Of a DNA stretch of 64,000 nucleotides, positions 27,809 to 36,895 are shown in pieces. Each line of letters opens with the position of its first letter. The first letter of the stretch is position 1. Both the position numbers and the translations under genes were made by a program. Origin of the DNA: Pedobacter sandarakinus (GTDB lineage Bacteria; Bacteroidota; Bacteroidia; Sphingobacteriales; Sphingobacteriaceae). Below the pieces are notes generated by a model. It did no database searches. It saw only the letters and a program-made list of their open reading frames with translations, and was not told where the DNA came from. The DNA is taken from NCBI RefSeq assembly GCF_026240095.1, contig NZ_JAPIVG010000001.1, forward strand, positions 1-64,000, given 5' to 3'.

Positions 27809-28606
27809 CTATTGAAAAATCAAACTGAACGTTAATTGACGTAATTTCAACTTATCTATGGGGTTTGCGAATGCGGTATCATCATGCTGTAAAATATCGC
27901 TGGTAGAATAAGCTAACTTAATTTCTGGCGACATCTTAAAATATTCGAAATATAAATCGAAACCAATTCCGGTTTCATAAGAAAGGTAATTTCTGCTGTT
28001 CTTTAAAAATTTATTAACTGGTGTTTCACCTTCATCAAAAAACTTCTTTTTCGATGCAATATCTATGCTATACTTTGCCCCACCCAACCAATACGCACGA
28101 AAGTTGTTCATCCTGTTAGATTTCACTTTGATACCAAGAGGAAACTCGAACATCGTGGCCTGCACTTTTTTATCAATTAAGGTCTCAAATTTCTTGGTTT
28201 GTCCGTTTTCTAGCTGCAACGGTTCCATTGGTACGTATTCATACCGAACAACCCTATCGCTAAAGATAAGAGAAGGTGTAGAACGGAAATCGAAGTTTTC
28301 GCTAATCCTTCTATTCATTACAAAGCCTAAGCCAAAGCCAACTGAAGGGGGGCTGGAGATGGCATTGAGCTCTGGAGTTACGGGCAAACCAGAACTTGGA
28401 TCGTAGGAAACACCCAACGAATTCGGCACCTCGTAAAACGGCGAACGCCAATTCGTATTTTTTAGAATTTTATATTCCGCAGAAATGTATTGAAAATTAA
28501 AACCAAAACTCCAGTCTTCATCGTCGATACCCCCGCCCCAATTTTGAGCAAATGCCGAAGTAATAAAAAATATGAAGGGAGATAGGAGAATTAATTTTCT
28601 GATCAT
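27809..28606 (-). CDS. porT: Type IX secretion system protein PorT
   Basis: A 265-residue outer-membrane beta-barrel protein with a signal peptide ending TSAFAQ (about residue 20). Early WGGGIDDEDWSFGFNFQYISAEYKI and the late LRQLTFSLIFQ strand match the PorT family, and its position overlapping the menaquinone methyltransferase gene by 4 bases is the common Bacteroidota arrangement. PorT is required for T9SS-dependent secretion and gliding in other members. A cargo protein with a T9SS sorting domain is encoded at 39035-39568, consistent with an active system. No other core T9SS genes are in the window. Confidence 0.85.
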   Translation of the reverse strand: MIRKLILLSPFIFFITSAFAQNWGGGIDDEDWSFGFNFQYISAEYKILKNTNWRSPFYEVPNSLGVSYDPSSGLPVTPELNAISSPPSVGFGLGFVMNRRISENFDFRSTPSLIFSDRVVRYEYVPMEPLQLENGQTKKFETLIDKKVQATMFEFPLGIKVKSNRMNNFRAYWLGGAKYSIDIASKKKFFDEGETPVNKFLKNSRNYLSYETGIGFDLYFEYFKMSPEIKLAYSTSDILQHDDTAFANPIDKLKLRQLTFSLIFQ

Positions 28607-29334
28607 TTAGAACCAACGTAAATTGAACTAATTCCAAACGTTAATGTTGTTTGTTTAGTATTTTTGAAACCGATTTTATCCATCAATTGCGTAAAGTCTT
28701 TCCCATCGGGGAATGCAGCAACAGATTCTGGCAGATAGGAATATGCACGTGCATCTTTTGAAAATAGTTTTCCGAAAAAAGGTGTGACGTGCAGAAAGTA
28801 GAAATTATAAAGCTGTTTTACAGGAAAAACGCGGGGCTTAGAAAACTCCAGGATTACCATTTTACCGTTTGGTTTAAGCACCCGATACATATCTGCGAGC
28901 CCTTGTTCCAGATTTTCGAAATTCCGAACACCATAGGCACAAGTAATCGCGTCGAAGGTATTATCATCGAAATTTAACCCTTCAGAGTCTCCAACCTGCA
29001 CGCTGAATAAAGTGGTTAAATTACGTTCGTTTATCTTTTTTTTGGCAACATCCAGCATTCCCTCAGAAATATCTACGCCGATAACCTTCTCGGGTTGAAC
29101 TTTTTTGATGGCTTCAAAAGCAAAATCACCTGTTCCTGTTGCAACATCTAAGAGATTTCTAGGCTGGATAGCTACCAATTCTTTTATTGCCTTTTTACGC
29201 CATAATACATCAATACCAAGAGAAAGAAAATGGTTTAAAAAATCGTAGGTGCCCGAAATATTGTTAAACATGGTTGCAACCTGTTCCTTTTTGGTTGCGT
29301 TCTGAGCCTGGTATGGAGTAATGTTCTGATTCAT
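28603..29334 (-). CDS. menG (ubiE): Demethylmenaquinone methyltransferase
   Basis: A 243-residue SAM-dependent methyltransferase catalysing the C-methylation of demethylmenaquinone. LLDVATGTGDFAFEAIK is motif I, VIGVDISEGMLDVAKKKI motif post I, and DAITCAYGVRNFENLEQGL plus MVILEFSKPRVFPVKQLYNFYF are the UbiE/MenG signatures. Bacteroidota use menaquinone, so the Men role is preferred. Its stop overlaps the porT start (ATGA). A -7 element lies just upstream. Confidence 0.95.
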   Translation of the reverse strand: MNQNITPYQAQNATKKEQVATMFNNISGTYDFLNHFLSLGIDVLWRKKAIKELVAIQPRNLLDVATGTGDFAFEAIKKVQPEKVIGVDISEGMLDVAKKKINERNLTTLFSVQVGDSEGLNFDDNTFDAITCAYGVRNFENLEQGLADMYRVLKPNGKMVILEFSKPRVFPVKQLYNFYFLHVTPFFGKLFSKDARAYSYLPESVAAFPDGKDFTQLMDKIGFKNTKQTTLTFGISSIYVGSK

Positions 29335-29344
29335 GATGTATGCG

Positions 29345-29352
29345 CAAAGATA
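29345..29352 (-). promoter_or_regulatory. -7 promoter element of menG-porT
   Basis: TATCTTTG on the minus strand, 10 bases before the menG start codon. No TTG box at the usual spacing. Confidence 0.5.
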
Positions 29353-29448
29353 ACTTTATTGTTGAAATGTTATCATCCGCTAATTGTCAACTTACGTTCA
29401 GCGAAAGCGTTAAATGGATCAAAAGATTAACCATGCCTACAAAAATGC

Positions 29449-29456
29449 TACCTTTG
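29449..29456 (+). promoter_or_regulatory. -7 element abutting the engB start
   Basis: TACCTTTG ends only four bases before the engB ATG at 29461, predicting a leaderless or nearly leaderless mRNA. Confidence 0.5.
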
Positions 29457-29460
29457 TAGA

Positions 29461-30084
29461 ATGGTTATCAAAACGGCAACATTTGTTTGCAGCAACACCC
29501 AAATATCGGCACTTCCACCACCGGTTATGCCAGAGTATGCTTTTATCGGGCGATCAAATGTTGGAAAATCTTCATTGATAAATATGTTGGTTAATCAGCA
29601 TGGTTTAGCCAAAACTTCTCAACGCCCTGGTAAAACTCAACTTATAAACCACTTTCTAATAAATGAGGCTTGGTACATTGTAGATTTACCAGGTTATGGT
29701 TATGCAAAGGTTTCTAAAACAAGTAGAGAGAAATGGGAAAAATTTATCCGTGCTTACATTACTAAAAGAGAAAGCTTACAATGCGTTTTCGTATTGATAG
29801 ATAGCAGGCTTGAACCCCAGCAAATTGATATTGAATTTTGTTACTGGCTGGGTGAAAAACAGATTCCATTTTCGCTTATTTTTACAAAGGCCGATAAACA
29901 AGGAATGACCACGACACAAAAAAATGTAGCTGCTTTTAAGAAAAAACTAGGTGAATTTTTCGAGGAAATTCCTGCTACGTTTATTACTTCGGCAGAGAAA
30001 GGAAACGGCAAAGACGAAACCCTGCACTTTATAACCGAGGTAAACAAAGACTTTGTAATTCCTAAAGACTATAAAAAATTCTAA
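29461..30084 (+). CDS. engB (ysxC): Ribosome biogenesis GTPase YsxC/EngB
   Basis: A 207-residue GTPase needed for large-subunit ribosome assembly in the bacteria studied. G1 is GRSNVGKSSLI, G2 lies around QRPGKTQLINHF, G3 is VDLPGYGYAKV, G4 is FTKADKQG and G5 is ITSAEKGNG. Full family length. Divergent from menG; the predicted -7 element sits against the start codon. A UbiA-type prenyltransferase gene follows 52 bases downstream on the same strand. Confidence 0.96.
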   Translation: MVIKTATFVCSNTQISALPPPVMPEYAFIGRSNVGKSSLINMLVNQHGLAKTSQRPGKTQLINHFLINEAWYIVDLPGYGYAKVSKTSREKWEKFIRAYITKRESLQCVFVLIDSRLEPQQIDIEFCYWLGEKQIPFSLIFTKADKQGMTTTQKNVAAFKKKLGEFFEEIPATFITSAEKGNGKDETLHFITEVNKDFVIPKDYKKF

Positions 30085-30136
30085 ATCAACCGGGGTTAAT
30101 TAAAAACTACGATCTCGCATTTTCGTATATAAATAA

Positions 30137-30997
30137 ATGAAAAAATACTTTTCACTCGTCTTGTTTGCGCATTCGGTATTTGCATTACCTTTCGCTATGA
30201 TTGGTTTTTTCCTGGGTGTTACTACTACCGAGAACCCTTTCTCCTGGTATAAGCTAATATTAGTTTTGCTCTGTATGGTTTTTGCACGTAACGCTGCAAT
30301 GGCCTTTAACCGATACCTAGACCGAAATATAGATGCGAAAAACCCACGTACCCAACAGCGGGATATTCCTGCGGGAAAAGTTTCTGCAAGAGAGGCACTA
30401 ACTTTCGTGATAGCCAATTGTATTTTTTTCGCTGTTACCACTTATTTCATTAATTCTTTGTGTTTATACCTCTCCCCTGTTGCATTATTTGTTGTTCTGT
30501 TTTACAGCTACACTAAAAGATTTACTGCATTGTGCCACTTGGTTTTAGGATTAGGTCTTGCTTTAGCTCCTATTGGCGCCTATATTGCTGTTACAGGTAA
30601 GTTTGCATTAGTTCCGGTATTATACTCATTAACTGTTTTATTTTGGGTGAGTGGTTTTGATATTATCTATGCTTTACAGGATGAAGATTTTGACCGACAA
30701 GAAAAATTACATTCTATACCCGCTGCAATTGGCATTAAGAATGCACTCCGTGTTTCTGTTGTATTGCATATCTTATCTGCTGCTTGCGTAATTGCGCCTG
30801 TGTTTTTTAACTCATTTGGCTGGGTGTATTACGTTGGAATTGTTTTTTTCTGCTCGATGTTGATTTATCAGCACCTGTTAGTAAAGCCGAACGATATTAG
30901 CAAAGTAAACAGGGCTTTTCAAACACTAAATGGGTATGCATCGGTGGTGTTCGCCATTTGCTTTCTTATCGACGCATACCTTAAAACCAAATACTAA
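30137..30997 (+). CDS. UbiA-family prenyltransferase
   Basis: A 286-residue inner-membrane protein with about eight helices. FNRYLDRNIDAKNPRT is the first Asp-rich NxxxDxxxD motif and YALQDEDFDRQEKLHSIP the second (DxxxD), binding the prenyl diphosphate through magnesium. The sequence is of the 4-hydroxybenzoate polyprenyltransferase type. Since the neighbouring methyltransferase and the phylum point to menaquinone, it may instead be MqnP of the futalosine route; I see no other mqn or men genes in the window to decide. Confidence 0.83.
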   Translation: MKKYFSLVLFAHSVFALPFAMIGFFLGVTTTENPFSWYKLILVLLCMVFARNAAMAFNRYLDRNIDAKNPRTQQRDIPAGKVSAREALTFVIANCIFFAVTTYFINSLCLYLSPVALFVVLFYSYTKRFTALCHLVLGLGLALAPIGAYIAVTGKFALVPVLYSLTVLFWVSGFDIIYALQDEDFDRQEKLHSIPAAIGIKNALRVSVVLHILSAACVIAPVFFNSFGWVYYVGIVFFCSMLIYQHLLVKPNDISKVNRAFQTLNGYASVVFAICFLIDAYLKTKY

Positions 30998-31073
30998 AAT
31001 TTATGCTAGACTCAATCAATGCTTTTAGCGTTATTCTGCACTAGCCATCAACACAACTCAAATTACACCGTTT

Positions 31074-32780
31074 ATGATTTTAGATAAAAAGACAAGAACA
31101 TACATTCCACAACATTTAAGCATCACATGGGAAACATTGGAACCTATTTTTGCTGAATTGCAGCATCGTGAAATTAACACTGAACATGAGCTGGAACAAT
31201 GGTTAAAAGATCGCTCGGAATTGGAAGCTGCTTTAGAAGAAGATTTTGCCTGGCGATACATTAAAATGAGTTGTGATACCGCAAATGAGGAGTTGGTGAA
31301 AAACTTCCAGTATTTCGCTGAAGAAATTGAGCCAAAAATCTCGCCCCTATCTAACGAGCTAAATAAAAAGTTTGTAGATAGTCCTTTTATGGACGATCTG
31401 GATAAGGATAAGTTCTTCGTTTACAGTAGAGCTATCAAAAAAGCTTTGGAAATCTATCGGGAAGAAAACATCGAGTTATTTACCCAATTACAGGTTAAAC
31501 AACAGAAATACCAAGGCATTACAGGTGCAATGAGCGTAGAATTGAATGGCCAGGAATATACGCTCGAACAAGCATCAATTTTTATAAAAGATTTAAATCG
31601 CGAAGTGCGTGAAAATGCGTGGAAAACCATACAACAACGTCGCTTAATTGATAAGGATGATTTAAATATCCTATTCGACGAGTTAATAAAACTGCGCAAT
31701 CAGGTAGCCTTAAATGCGGGTTTCGAAAACTACCGGGATTACATGTTCCAGGCGCTAGGACGTTTTGATTATACGCCACAGGATTGTTATGATTTTGCCA
31801 ATGCCATAGAGAAGGAAATTGTACCCATCTTAAGGGCCCAGGCCGAAAAACGCCGGGAGGCACTAAACTTGGAGACGTTAAAACCCTGGGATCTGGAAGT
31901 GAGTGTTAGCGGCAAACCTGCTTTAAAACCTTTTAATAATGGAGCTGAGCTTATTGATAAAACCATTGCATGTTTCAACGCAATAGATGAAACATTAGGG
32001 GAACGATTAGCCACTATGAAAGCAAACCAGCTTTTCGATGTAGAAAGTAGAAAAGGCAAGGCTCCGGGTGGCTATAATTATCCATTGGCAGAAACTGGTG
32101 CACCGTTTATATTTATGAACTCAGCCAACTCGCTTAGAGACCTTACCACAATGGTTCACGAAGGTGGTCACGCGATCCATACTTTTTTAACGGCTAATTT
32201 AACCCTGAACGACTTCAAGCATTGTCCATCGGAAGTTGCTGAATTGGCGTCGATGAGTATGGAGTTAATTTCTATGGACAACTGGGATGTATACTTCGAC
32301 AATGAAGAAGATTTAATCCGGGCGAAAAAAGAGCAATTGGCAGATGTGCTTAAAACGCTACCGTGGGTAGCTGTTATAGATCAGTTTCAACATTGGATTT
32401 ATACCAATCCTAACCACACAGCTGCCGATAGAGAAGAAACATTTAAACAGATTTATAATCGCTTTGGAGCTGGTTTTGCAGATTGGGAAGGACTAGACCA
32501 ACAATTTGGAAATGTTTGGCAGAAACAACTGCACCTATTCGAAGTTCCATTTTACTATATTGAATATGCCATTGCTCAACTCGGCGCCATAGCCGTTTGG
32601 AAAAATTATAAAGAGCATCCCCAGGAAGCGCTTCAACAATATTTGGCAGCCTTATCTTTAGGCTACACCAAACCCATCAACGAAGTTTACGAAACAGCAG
32701 GCATTAAATTCGATTTTAGTGCAGACTATGTAAAGGAGTTAGCTGCCTTTGTAAAGGTTGAATTAGAAAAATTAGGATAG
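31074..32780 (+). CDS. M3-family oligoendopeptidase
   Basis: A 568-residue zinc metallopeptidase of the PepF/M3 group. The zinc and catalytic motif HEGGHAIH lies at residues 362-369, and the third ligand lies in the following helix, where SEVAELASMSMELIS provides Glu. The N-terminal half is helical with a coiled look, as in oligopeptidases whose active site lies in a deep channel. No signal peptide, so a cytoplasmic role in degrading short peptides is likely. A strong stem-loop follows the stop. Confidence 0.92.
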   Translation: MILDKKTRTYIPQHLSITWETLEPIFAELQHREINTEHELEQWLKDRSELEAALEEDFAWRYIKMSCDTANEELVKNFQYFAEEIEPKISPLSNELNKKFVDSPFMDDLDKDKFFVYSRAIKKALEIYREENIELFTQLQVKQQKYQGITGAMSVELNGQEYTLEQASIFIKDLNREVRENAWKTIQQRRLIDKDDLNILFDELIKLRNQVALNAGFENYRDYMFQALGRFDYTPQDCYDFANAIEKEIVPILRAQAEKRREALNLETLKPWDLEVSVSGKPALKPFNNGAELIDKTIACFNAIDETLGERLATMKANQLFDVESRKGKAPGGYNYPLAETGAPFIFMNSANSLRDLTTMVHEGGHAIHTFLTANLTLNDFKHCPSEVAELASMSMELISMDNWDVYFDNEEDLIRAKKEQLADVLKTLPWVAVIDQFQHWIYTNPNHTAADREETFKQIYNRFGAGFADWEGLDQQFGNVWQKQLHLFEVPFYYIEYAIAQLGAIAVWKNYKEHPQEALQQYLAALSLGYTKPINEVYETAGIKFDFSADYVKELAAFVKVELEKLG

Positions 32781-32810
32781 GTTCCGCATTTAAAGTAAAA
32801 CTCATTTCAT

Positions 32811-32845
32811 CTAAAAAGTTGCAGCATAACACTGCAACTTTTTAG
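32811..32845 (+). terminator. Bidirectional terminator between the M3 peptidase and MFS genes
   Basis: A perfect 14-bp stem CTAAAAAGTTGCAG (32811-32824) with CTGCAACTTTTTAG (32832-32845), loop CATAACA. The A/T ends give a U-rich stem exit in both directions. It lies 30 bases past the peptidase stop; the opposing MFS gene ends at 33014. The rest of the gap (32846-33013) shows no feature. Confidence 0.85.
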
Positions 32846-33013
32846 TTTATAAGCTGAATAGAACCTGATCAAATCTCCAGGCAATGAATGGGGCTTACAA
32901 CACCGATTTTGTACCTCAGTTGTTAAATAGGTTTCTATTGCTAAAATACGCTCTTTGATGCAGCATTATGATTTCAAAAAATCTGCACATTAGGCTATCA
33001 AATTAGCATGCAG

Positions 33014-34237
33014 TTAAACATCTAACTCGTTCTTCTTCCTGGTTTTCATAATCAAGAACATGACCAACAAAGAAAGCATAATCATAACCAAATAACTAAA
33101 GCTTAAATTTCTTTCATCTTTTGCTGGGATGAAATTCACAATACCGTAGCTTAAAAATGAAACGATTACGTAGGTAATTCCACCAGTTAAACCGCCCGCA
33201 ATTCCTGCATTTTTAGGAAATTTACTTAAACAAAAAGTAAAGTAATTGTTGAATGTGAAACCAGCGCCAATGTGAATAACAAAAGCAAAAAAAATCAGCG
33301 AATACAAATTCGATATAAAATTCAAGCTTATAATCATTAACGTAACAAAAAGAAGTTGTAGCAATGCGTTAATCATCAACCTGCTAAAAAAGGGCTTATT
33401 AATAGTTGCTTTACCAATGAAACCACCAACCATCCAGGCAAAGCCTAAAACCAACGAGCTGTAGCCAGCAACCACAGGTGAATATTTCAATCCATGTTCA
33501 ATAATAAACGGTCCGGTCATGTTGTAAACCATTACCATGCAGTATGCTAAACCCAACATCACAATACCTAAAGTAAAACTCGTGGTTTTAATCATGTGGA
33601 TATAAATATTTGTTATTTTCTTCAGTTCAAAATCGGTGAAGTACCTTAGGGTTTCACCACTAAAAACAAATTCCAGGATGGCAAAAACAATTGCGAAGCC
33701 AGCAAGAAAATAAAAGTTAGATTCCCAGCCAAAAGCAGCCTGCAAATATCCTCCAACAAATGGCGCTATTATAGGCCCGGTTGACCAAATGATGGAAAAC
33801 AAACTCAGATAGTGTTTTAGTTTATCGCCCGAAAACAAATCTACAAAATAGGCTCGTTTTGCCACAACAATTGCTCCTACTGATAATCCATGAATAATCC
33901 TCATGAAATAAATCAGATATATGTTGTGCGTAACAGCTATTATTATACTGGCAAAAGCAAATACCAATAAACTATATAAACCGATCTTATAGCGACCAAA
34001 ACTATCTAATATGCTACCAACGAAAAGTTGCGCCACACCATAGCTTATCAGAAAGATACTTAAAGTTAGCTGAACCTGAACATTGCTTACATCCATTGCA
34101 CCAGCCATGGTGGGTAAAGAAGGAATATAAATATCTGTTGCAAAACCAGATAGCGGAATCAATGCAAATGCCAGGATAGTTGCAATGCCTTGATACCTTT
34201 CTTTAATATATGTTTGTTGCGTTGGGGAAGATATCAT
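33014..34237 (-). CDS. Bcr/CflA-type MFS drug exporter
   Basis: A 407-residue major facilitator protein with 12 membrane segments. ATDIYIPSLPTMAGAM is the conserved first loop of the Bcr/CflA subfamily, followed by VQLTLSIFLISYGVAQLFVG and GSILDSFGRYKIGLYSL, the MFS motif A region. By family it exports drugs or small metabolites using the proton gradient. The substrate is not known. Divergent from the large APC permease, each with its own -7 element. Confidence 0.85.
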   Translation of the reverse strand: MISSPTQQTYIKERYQGIATILAFALIPLSGFATDIYIPSLPTMAGAMDVSNVQVQLTLSIFLISYGVAQLFVGSILDSFGRYKIGLYSLLVFAFASIIIAVTHNIYLIYFMRIIHGLSVGAIVVAKRAYFVDLFSGDKLKHYLSLFSIIWSTGPIIAPFVGGYLQAAFGWESNFYFLAGFAIVFAILEFVFSGETLRYFTDFELKKITNIYIHMIKTTSFTLGIVMLGLAYCMVMVYNMTGPFIIEHGLKYSPVVAGYSSLVLGFAWMVGGFIGKATINKPFFSRLMINALLQLLFVTLMIISLNFISNLYSLIFFAFVIHIGAGFTFNNYFTFCLSKFPKNAGIAGGLTGGITYVIVSFLSYGIVNFIPAKDERNLSFSYLVMIMLSLLVMFLIMKTRKKNELDV

Positions 34238-34278
34238 TTCGATTTTGGGTTGGCATATTCGCCACTTTATGAAAGCTG

Positions 34279-34286
34279 CAAAAATA
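34279..34286 (-). promoter_or_regulatory. -7 promoter element of the MFS exporter
   Basis: TATTTTTG on the minus strand, predicting a leader of about 35 bases. No TTG at the expected distance. Confidence 0.4.
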
Positions 34287-34472
34287 GCATTTTGCCTCTC
34301 TCCGAATAGTTTGCATTCTAAATAAACACAAACAGATTACAATCGTTAAGCTATTTTACTTTCACTTTAGATTTTAATGCTAAAAGCGATGCATCAGTTC
34401 AGGTTTGTTTTGCGAATTGAGTTGACTACGAAATTAATATCAGGCTTTAAACGTTTTTAACCGATATTTTTT

Positions 34473-34480
34473 TAAGTTTG
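34473..34480 (+). promoter_or_regulatory. -7 promoter element of the large APC permease
   Basis: TAAGTTTG, 20 bases before the start codon at 34501. No clear TTG upstream. Confidence 0.45.
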
Positions 34481-34500
34481 AGGAATACAACCAGCAAAAG

Positions 34501-36447
34501 ATGTTCGAGAAACTATTTAGAAAGAAATCGATTTCAAAAATATTAAAAGATGCAGCAAGTGGCTACGGAGATCATGAAAACACACTCCATAAAACGCTAG
34601 GCGTACGAGACTTAACCGCTTTTGGAATTGCGGCGATTATCGGTGCCGGCATCTTTAGTACCATTGGCAAAGCCAGTGCAGATGGTGGGCCAGCGGTAAT
34701 TTTTTTATTCATCTTTACAGCTGTGGCTTGTAGTTTTGCTGCTTTTGCTTACGCTGAATTTGCGTCGATGGTGCCAGTTTCGGGAAGCGCTTATACTTAC
34801 TCTTATGTCGCGTTCGGAGAACTTGTAGCTTGGATCATTGGTTGGTCGTTAATTATGGAATATTCCATTGGCAATATAACCGTTGCTATTTCGTGGTCTG
34901 ATTATTTTACAGGGCTTCTATCTACCATAAAAATACCTTTCCTTGGCATTAATGGCATCCACGTACCTGATTGGGCTACGATGGATTATTTAAGCGCCTA
35001 TAATGGCCACAAGATTGCAGAGGCATTGCTGGCAGCTGGCAAAAACCTTTCTAACTTAGATGCTGCCACAGCACTTGCAAACAACGCTTGGCTTACCGCA
35101 CCTCAAATCGGTGGTTTCCACTTAGTAGCAGATCTTCCGGCTTTAGGTATTATCATCCTTATTACCTGGCTAATCTACCGCGGGATGAAAGAAAGTAGGA
35201 ATGCAAGCAACGCAATGGTAGTGGTAAAATTAGCCGTAATTATGCTGGTATTGGCAGTAGGGATTTTCTATGTAGATACAAAAAACTGGCATCCATTTGC
35301 ACCAAATGGTGTTTCTGGTGTACTCAAGGGTGTTTCGGCTGTATTTTTCGCGTACATAGGTTTCGATGCGATTTCCACTACAGCCGAGGAGTGTAAAAAT
35401 CCGCAAAGAGACTTACCTCGCGGGATGATGTGGGCGATTATAATTTGTACCATCCTATATGTTGCGATTGCATTGGTTTTAACCGGAATTGTAAAGTCGG
35501 ATACCTTAGCCGTTGGCGATCCATTAGCGTTTGTATTTGATCAGATCGACTTAAAATTAATGAGCGGGATTATCGCAGTAAGTGCTGTTTTTGCAATGGC
35601 AAGCGTACTTTTGGTATTTCAGATGGGGCAACCACGGATTTGGATGAGTATGAGTCGCGATGGCTTGCTCCCTAAATCTTTCTCTAAAATTCACCCAAAA
35701 TATAAAACACCTTCGTTTGCAACAATTGTGGTTGGTTTCGTAGTAGCGGTTCCATCCCTTTTCATGAACTTAACTATCGTAACCGATCTTTGTTCCATTG
35801 GCACCCTGTTTGCATTTGTGTTGGTTTGCGCCGGCGTACTTGTGCTACAAAACCGCCCAGATGTGCAACGTGGTAAATTCAAAATACCTTACGTAAACAG
35901 CAAGTTTATTGTTCCATTGGCGCTAATTACCGCTATTACCTTTGCTTTCTTACAATATGAAAAAGAAACAAAAGCTTTCTTTCTTAATTCACCGAAAACA
36001 ATAACCACAGTTAACTTTGTTACCTCCTTAAATGGCGAAGAACTTCAGATTGTAAAAGAAGAAATTGTTAAAAATGCTGCCCCACAGATTATGCTGGCAG
36101 ATAAAGTTGATGCCGAATCTTACTTAAGCGCTCTACCTGCCGACCGTTACGAGCAGTTTATGGCTACCTCGAAGGTATCTGTAGAAAAGAAATATGAAAG
36201 TGGTTGGAGCCTTTTTAAACACAAGATTCCCATGTGGATTTTTCTGGTGATCTGCTTAGTGATCTCCTATTATTGCATCACAAAAAATTTATCGCTTATT
36301 CCGGTTTTAGGTTTAATTAGTTGCCTTTATATGATGTGTGAGCTAGGCATATCTAACTGGATTGGTTTTGGGATATGGTTGATGATTGGCCTGGTTGTTT
36401 ACTTCGCCTATGGGTACAAAAATAGTAAGTTGGCAATAGAAGGCTAG
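34501..36447 (+). CDS. Enlarged APC-superfamily amino acid permease
   Basis: A 648-residue CAT-like transporter, about 160 residues longer than the related permease at 4221-5678. The core motifs are present: GIAAIIGAGIFSTIG in helix 1, YAEFASMVPVSGSAYTYSY in helices 2-3, and FAYIGFDAISTTAEECKNPQ. The extra length lies in an external-type loop after helix 4 (about residues 143-207) and in an inserted soluble segment (about 487-567, rich in Lys, Glu and Ala) before the last two helices. Substrate unknown. The insertions may be a ligand or partner domain; I do not recognise a fold. It begins MFEKLFRKKS, a basic cytoplasmic end. Confidence 0.85.
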   Translation: MFEKLFRKKSISKILKDAASGYGDHENTLHKTLGVRDLTAFGIAAIIGAGIFSTIGKASADGGPAVIFLFIFTAVACSFAAFAYAEFASMVPVSGSAYTYSYVAFGELVAWIIGWSLIMEYSIGNITVAISWSDYFTGLLSTIKIPFLGINGIHVPDWATMDYLSAYNGHKIAEALLAAGKNLSNLDAATALANNAWLTAPQIGGFHLVADLPALGIIILITWLIYRGMKESRNASNAMVVVKLAVIMLVLAVGIFYVDTKNWHPFAPNGVSGVLKGVSAVFFAYIGFDAISTTAEECKNPQRDLPRGMMWAIIICTILYVAIALVLTGIVKSDTLAVGDPLAFVFDQIDLKLMSGIIAVSAVFAMASVLLVFQMGQPRIWMSMSRDGLLPKSFSKIHPKYKTPSFATIVVGFVVAVPSLFMNLTIVTDLCSIGTLFAFVLVCAGVLVLQNRPDVQRGKFKIPYVNSKFIVPLALITAITFAFLQYEKETKAFFLNSPKTITTVNFVTSLNGEELQIVKEEIVKNAAPQIMLADKVDAESYLSALPADRYEQFMATSKVSVEKKYESGWSLFKHKIPMWIFLVICLVISYYCITKNLSLIPVLGLISCLYMMCELGISNWIGFGIWLMIGLVVYFAYGYKNSKLAIEG

Positions 36448-36737
36448 CGCTTATACAGGATTCCTTATTGCTAAATTAGAAAAAAGGTAACAGATGCCGC
36501 ATCAGCGATAGAATTAGCGTGCTAAACAAAAAATTAATTTTGTCAATTCTTCAGCTATCGTTCACATTACATTCTTCCCTCGCCCGTTGAAGTTACTTGA
36601 AGCCCTTCGACCAGTTGAGGTCGATCATCGCCAAAATTTGATTCGATTTAGTTGTAAAAAGATTACCGCTACCAACGCCTCGATTTGCTTGCTCGAAACC
36701 TATTCAATTCGGTAATTTAACTAATTGCTAAACCAGT
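36448..36737. other. Gene-free gap with short inverted repeats
   Basis: No ORF with coding character. It holds a perfect 6-bp inverted repeat TCGACC (36607-36612)/GGTCGA (36619-36624) and looser A/T-rich palindromes around 36500-36560, which could act as terminator for the permease. No clear U-tailed hairpin is seen. Confidence 0.4.
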
Positions 36738-36890
36738 CTACTTCTTCTTGATAAAGGCTAAAGCAGTAATCATTACCAAACCCAAAGCAGAGGCAATCAT
36801 ATAACTATTGGCATGGTCTAGGCCATAAATTTTAGCTGCAGGCCCGGCAATAAACAAACAAATGCCTAATATTAAAATTGCAAATCTCAT
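36738..36890 (-). CDS. 50-residue two-helix membrane protein linked to kup
   Basis: A 50-codon ORF starting ATG at 36890, five bases after the kup stop and on the same strand. The product starts MRFAILILGICLFIAG, then has a short loop (AKIYGLDHANSY), a second hydrophobic helix (MIASALGLVMITALAF) and ends in IKKK. Two membrane helices with a compact KxxGxxHAN loop resemble the repeated helical hairpins at the start of GldL-type proteins, but this likeness is from memory. Tight coupling to kup suggests a role with that transporter, for example as a small regulatory subunit. No homologue is asserted. Confidence 0.68.
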   Translation of the reverse strand: MRFAILILGICLFIAGPAAKIYGLDHANSYMIASALGLVMITALAFIKKK

Positions 36891-36895
36891 ATTCC

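Noticed and set aside
36607-36624. TCGACC/GGTCGA hairpin as terminator or repeat
   Set aside because: Only six pairs, no U run and no second copy seen in the window.
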